Below, in pieces: positions 5,389-6,450 of a stretch of DNA of 6,450 bases. The translations under genes and the position numbers were made by a program. The stretch is from Chitinophagaceae bacterium (GTDB taxonomy: Bacteria > Bacteroidota > Bacteroidia > Chitinophagales > Chitinophagaceae). The notes beneath the pieces were generated by a model. That model made no database searches. It worked only from the letters and a program-made list of their open reading frames with translations, and was not told the origin of the DNA. Numbering within the stretch: the stretch's first letter is position 1; each line of letters begins with the position of its first letter. The DNA lies in assembly GCA_025455205.1 (NCBI GenBank), contig JALOMZ010000113.1:1-6450 (forward strand), in the 5' to 3' direction.

Positions 5389-6033
5389 ATGAAACATACC
5401 GCAGCCAAGGAAGAGAAGACATTGCAGCAATTGTTTCCCGGCCTGGAAGAGGGCCTCTACGAGGAGTTGCTGGAACACGGAGATTTCAAAACTTACAAAG
5501 CCGGCGACACCATTCTCCGGAAAGGACAAATGATCCGGTCTACCATGCTGGTATTGGAAGGCATTGTAAAGCTGTACCAGGAAGATGAAGACGGTGGCGA
5601 ATTCTTCGTATACCACCTGGAGCCCGGTCAAGCCTGCGCCCTTTCCATGGTGTGCACCTTTGGACAGGAAAAGAGTGAAGCGATGGCCAAAGCCCTTACC
5701 GATGTTACGGTGATGAGCATTCCCCTGCAATACATGGAGAAATGGCTGGGCCAATATAAGAGCTGGCACTCTTTTGTGATCCGTACTTACCGCTCGCGGT
5801 ATGAAGAACTGATGCGGACGGTGAATGAAATAGCCTTCAAGAACATGGACGAGCGCCTGGAGTTTTACCTCCGCAAGCAGGTGAAGCAATTTGGGCGCCA
5901 TGTGAAGCTCACCCACCAGGAAATTGCCAATGACCTCAACTCATCGCGCGAAGTGATCAGCAGGCTTATGAAAAAGATGGAGAAAAACGGATGGCTGATC
6001 ATCCACCGCAACTCTTTTGAATGGCTCAGGTGA
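5389..6033 (+). CDS. Crp/Fnr-family transcriptional regulator, candidate sulfur-stress sensor
   Basis: The 214-residue product has the usual Crp/Fnr length. Residues about 25-118 form a cNMP-binding-type beta-roll (AGDTILRKGQ at 38-47, LVLEGIVKLYQED at 54-66). A long dimerisation helix follows (about 125-165), then a Crp-type winged helix-turn-helix at about 170-212 (VKLTHQEIANDLNSSREVISR, recognition helix near 185-199). There is no N-terminal cysteine cluster as in Fnr, so an oxygen-sensing Fe-S cluster is unlikely. Its only two cysteines, C83 and C89, sit close together in ACALSMVC within the sensor domain and could form a disulfide or polysulfide bridge. It lies between the persulfide dioxygenase and exporter genes. 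Crp-type palindromes precede its own gene and both neighbours, so control of this cluster and of itself is likely. The ligand is not shown by sequence; the sulfur-sensor role is inferred from context. Confidence 0.9.
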   Translation: MKHTAAKEEKTLQQLFPGLEEGLYEELLEHGDFKTYKAGDTILRKGQMIRSTMLVLEGIVKLYQEDEDGGEFFVYHLEPGQACALSMVCTFGQEKSEAMAKALTDVTVMSIPLQYMEKWLGQYKSWHSFVIRTYRSRYEELMRTVNEIAFKNMDERLEFYLRKQVKQFGRHVKLTHQEIANDLNSSREVISRLMKKMEKNGWLIIHRNSFEWLR

Positions 6034-6035
6034 AA

Positions 6036-6059
6036 GCAGCAGCCTGCATGTGCTGCTGC
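6036..6059 (+). terminator. Hairpin after the regulator gene, possible terminator
   Basis: GCAGCAGC (6036-6043) pairs perfectly with GCTGCTGC (6052-6059) around an 8-nt loop, starting 3 bp after the regulator stop codon. The sequence after it is only moderately T-rich (ACTTTAACATCCTTTTCC), so termination may be partial. It separates the regulator from the exporter, which has its own operator and promoter candidate. Confidence 0.5.
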
Positions 6060-6093
6060 ACTTTAACATCCTTTTCCTGGCAGACCGCAGCTG

Positions 6094-6109
6094 CGTGATA
6101 ACAATCACA
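6094..6109 (+). promoter_or_regulatory. Putative Crp/Fnr-type operator, site 3 (upstream of exporter gene)
   Basis: CGTGA-TAACAA-TCACA matches TGTGA-N6-TCACA at 9 of 10 half-site positions and contains the perfect inverted repeat GTGAT-N4-ATCAC. It ends 49 bp before the exporter ATG, and its centre lies about 36 bp before the end of a candidate -7 box. This is the most symmetrical of the three sites in the window. Confidence 0.6.
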
Positions 6110-6130
6110 GATAAAGGTTCTTCCGCATCG

Positions 6131-6138
6131 CAGCTTTG
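6131..6138 (+). promoter_or_regulatory. Candidate -7 promoter box for the exporter gene
   Basis: CAGCTTTG matches TAnnTTTG at 5 of 6 defined positions, with 20 bp between it and the start codon. No -33 TTTG is found at the expected distance. Operator site 3 lies there instead, which fits an activator-dependent promoter. Confidence 0.35.
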
Positions 6139-6158
6139 CATTCTCAAAAAAATAATAC

Positions 6159-6450
6159 ATGGAAATAATTGGCTATCTCGCATCCCTTATCATTGGCGTT
6201 TCGCTCGGCCTTATTGGCGGCGGAGGATCTATTCTCACTGTGCCGGTACTGGTGTATCTCTTTGGCGTGAATCCTGTTACTGCCACCGCTTATTCATTGT
6301 TTATTGTAGGCGCCACCAGCCTGGTAGGTGTATTCCCCAAATACAAGAGTGGCGAAGTAAACCTGAAGACAGCCCTGATCTTCGGCATCCCCTCCATTGC
6401 AGCCGTTTATGCCACCCGGGCATTCATCGTTCCCGCTATTCCTTCGGAGG
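6159..6450 (+). CDS. TauE/SafE-family sulfite/sulfur-anion exporter, N-terminal part
   Basis: The first 97 codons of a membrane protein that continues past the right edge. It starts MEIIGYLASLIIGVSLGLIG and contains the GGGGS motif (20-24) in the first helix region, then LTVPVLVYLFG. These are hallmarks of the TauE/SafE family, whose members export sulfite, sulfoacetate or related anions across the inner membrane. Hydrophobic segments lie at about 3-20, 25-36, 39-59 and 70-88, with a basic/polar turn KYKSGEVNLK between the last two. An A-rich leader (TTCTCAAAAAAATAATAC) precedes the ATG, with no Shine-Dalgarno sequence. Next to a persulfide dioxygenase gene and behind a Crp-type operator, it probably removes sulfite or thiosulfate made by that enzyme. 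Family members usually have about 250-270 residues, so most of the gene is missing. Substrate is inferred. Confidence 0.88.
   Translation, partial: MEIIGYLASLIIGVSLGLIGGGGSILTVPVLVYLFGVNPVTATAYSLFIVGATSLVGVFPKYKSGEVNLKTALIFGIPSIAAVYATRAFIVPAIPSE

Noticed and set aside
5302..5916. 204-codon minus-strand ORF opposite the Crp/Fnr regulator
   Set aside because: The + strand encodes a full-length Crp/Fnr protein. The reverse frame has no recognisable fold or start signal.

Overview
The window looks like a chromosomal piece of a Bacteroidota bacterium, probably a Chitinophagaceae-like relative. This is inferred from three things. A secreted protein starts with the 'QVGIGT...P...AALEVSSTNKG...PRLT..QR' leader typical of that phylum. 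Gene starts lack Shine-Dalgarno sequences, and one follows an A-rich leader. The best promoter candidates resemble the phylum's TAnnTTTG -7 box.

Left part (1-2408): one solitary secreted beta-propeller protein gene (428-1945, +) sits between two clusters of a structured repeat. The repeat has an exact 86-bp period and alternates a near-perfect 24-nt hairpin (A) with a 31-nt nested hairpin (B). Both clusters lie in the same orientation as the gene. The stems show compensatory changes and a conserved G.T pair, which suggests that an RNA read from the + strand folds. The spacer between this gene and the convergent galK also holds a degenerate CACAGAGG-type repeat.

Middle (2409-3557, -): a complete galactokinase gene (galK), transcribed toward the repeats and divergent from the sulfur genes. 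No other galactose gene lies in the window.

Right part (3799-6450, +): a reactive-sulfur-species cluster. It encodes a CstB-like persulfide dioxygenase with one degenerate and one catalytic rhodanese domain, a Crp/Fnr-family regulator with two cysteines in its sensor domain, and the start of a TauE/SafE sulfite or sulfur-anion exporter that runs off the right edge. Each of the three genes has its own upstream intergenic Crp-type palindrome (nGTGA-N6-TCACA or a one-base variant), at 3666-3681, 5277-5292 and 6094-6109. The simplest model is that the regulator controls its own gene and both neighbours: persulfide is oxidised to sulfite or thiosulfate in the cytoplasm and the product is exported. 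The dioxygenase gene also has a highly structured leader with mutually exclusive pairings (3720-3775).
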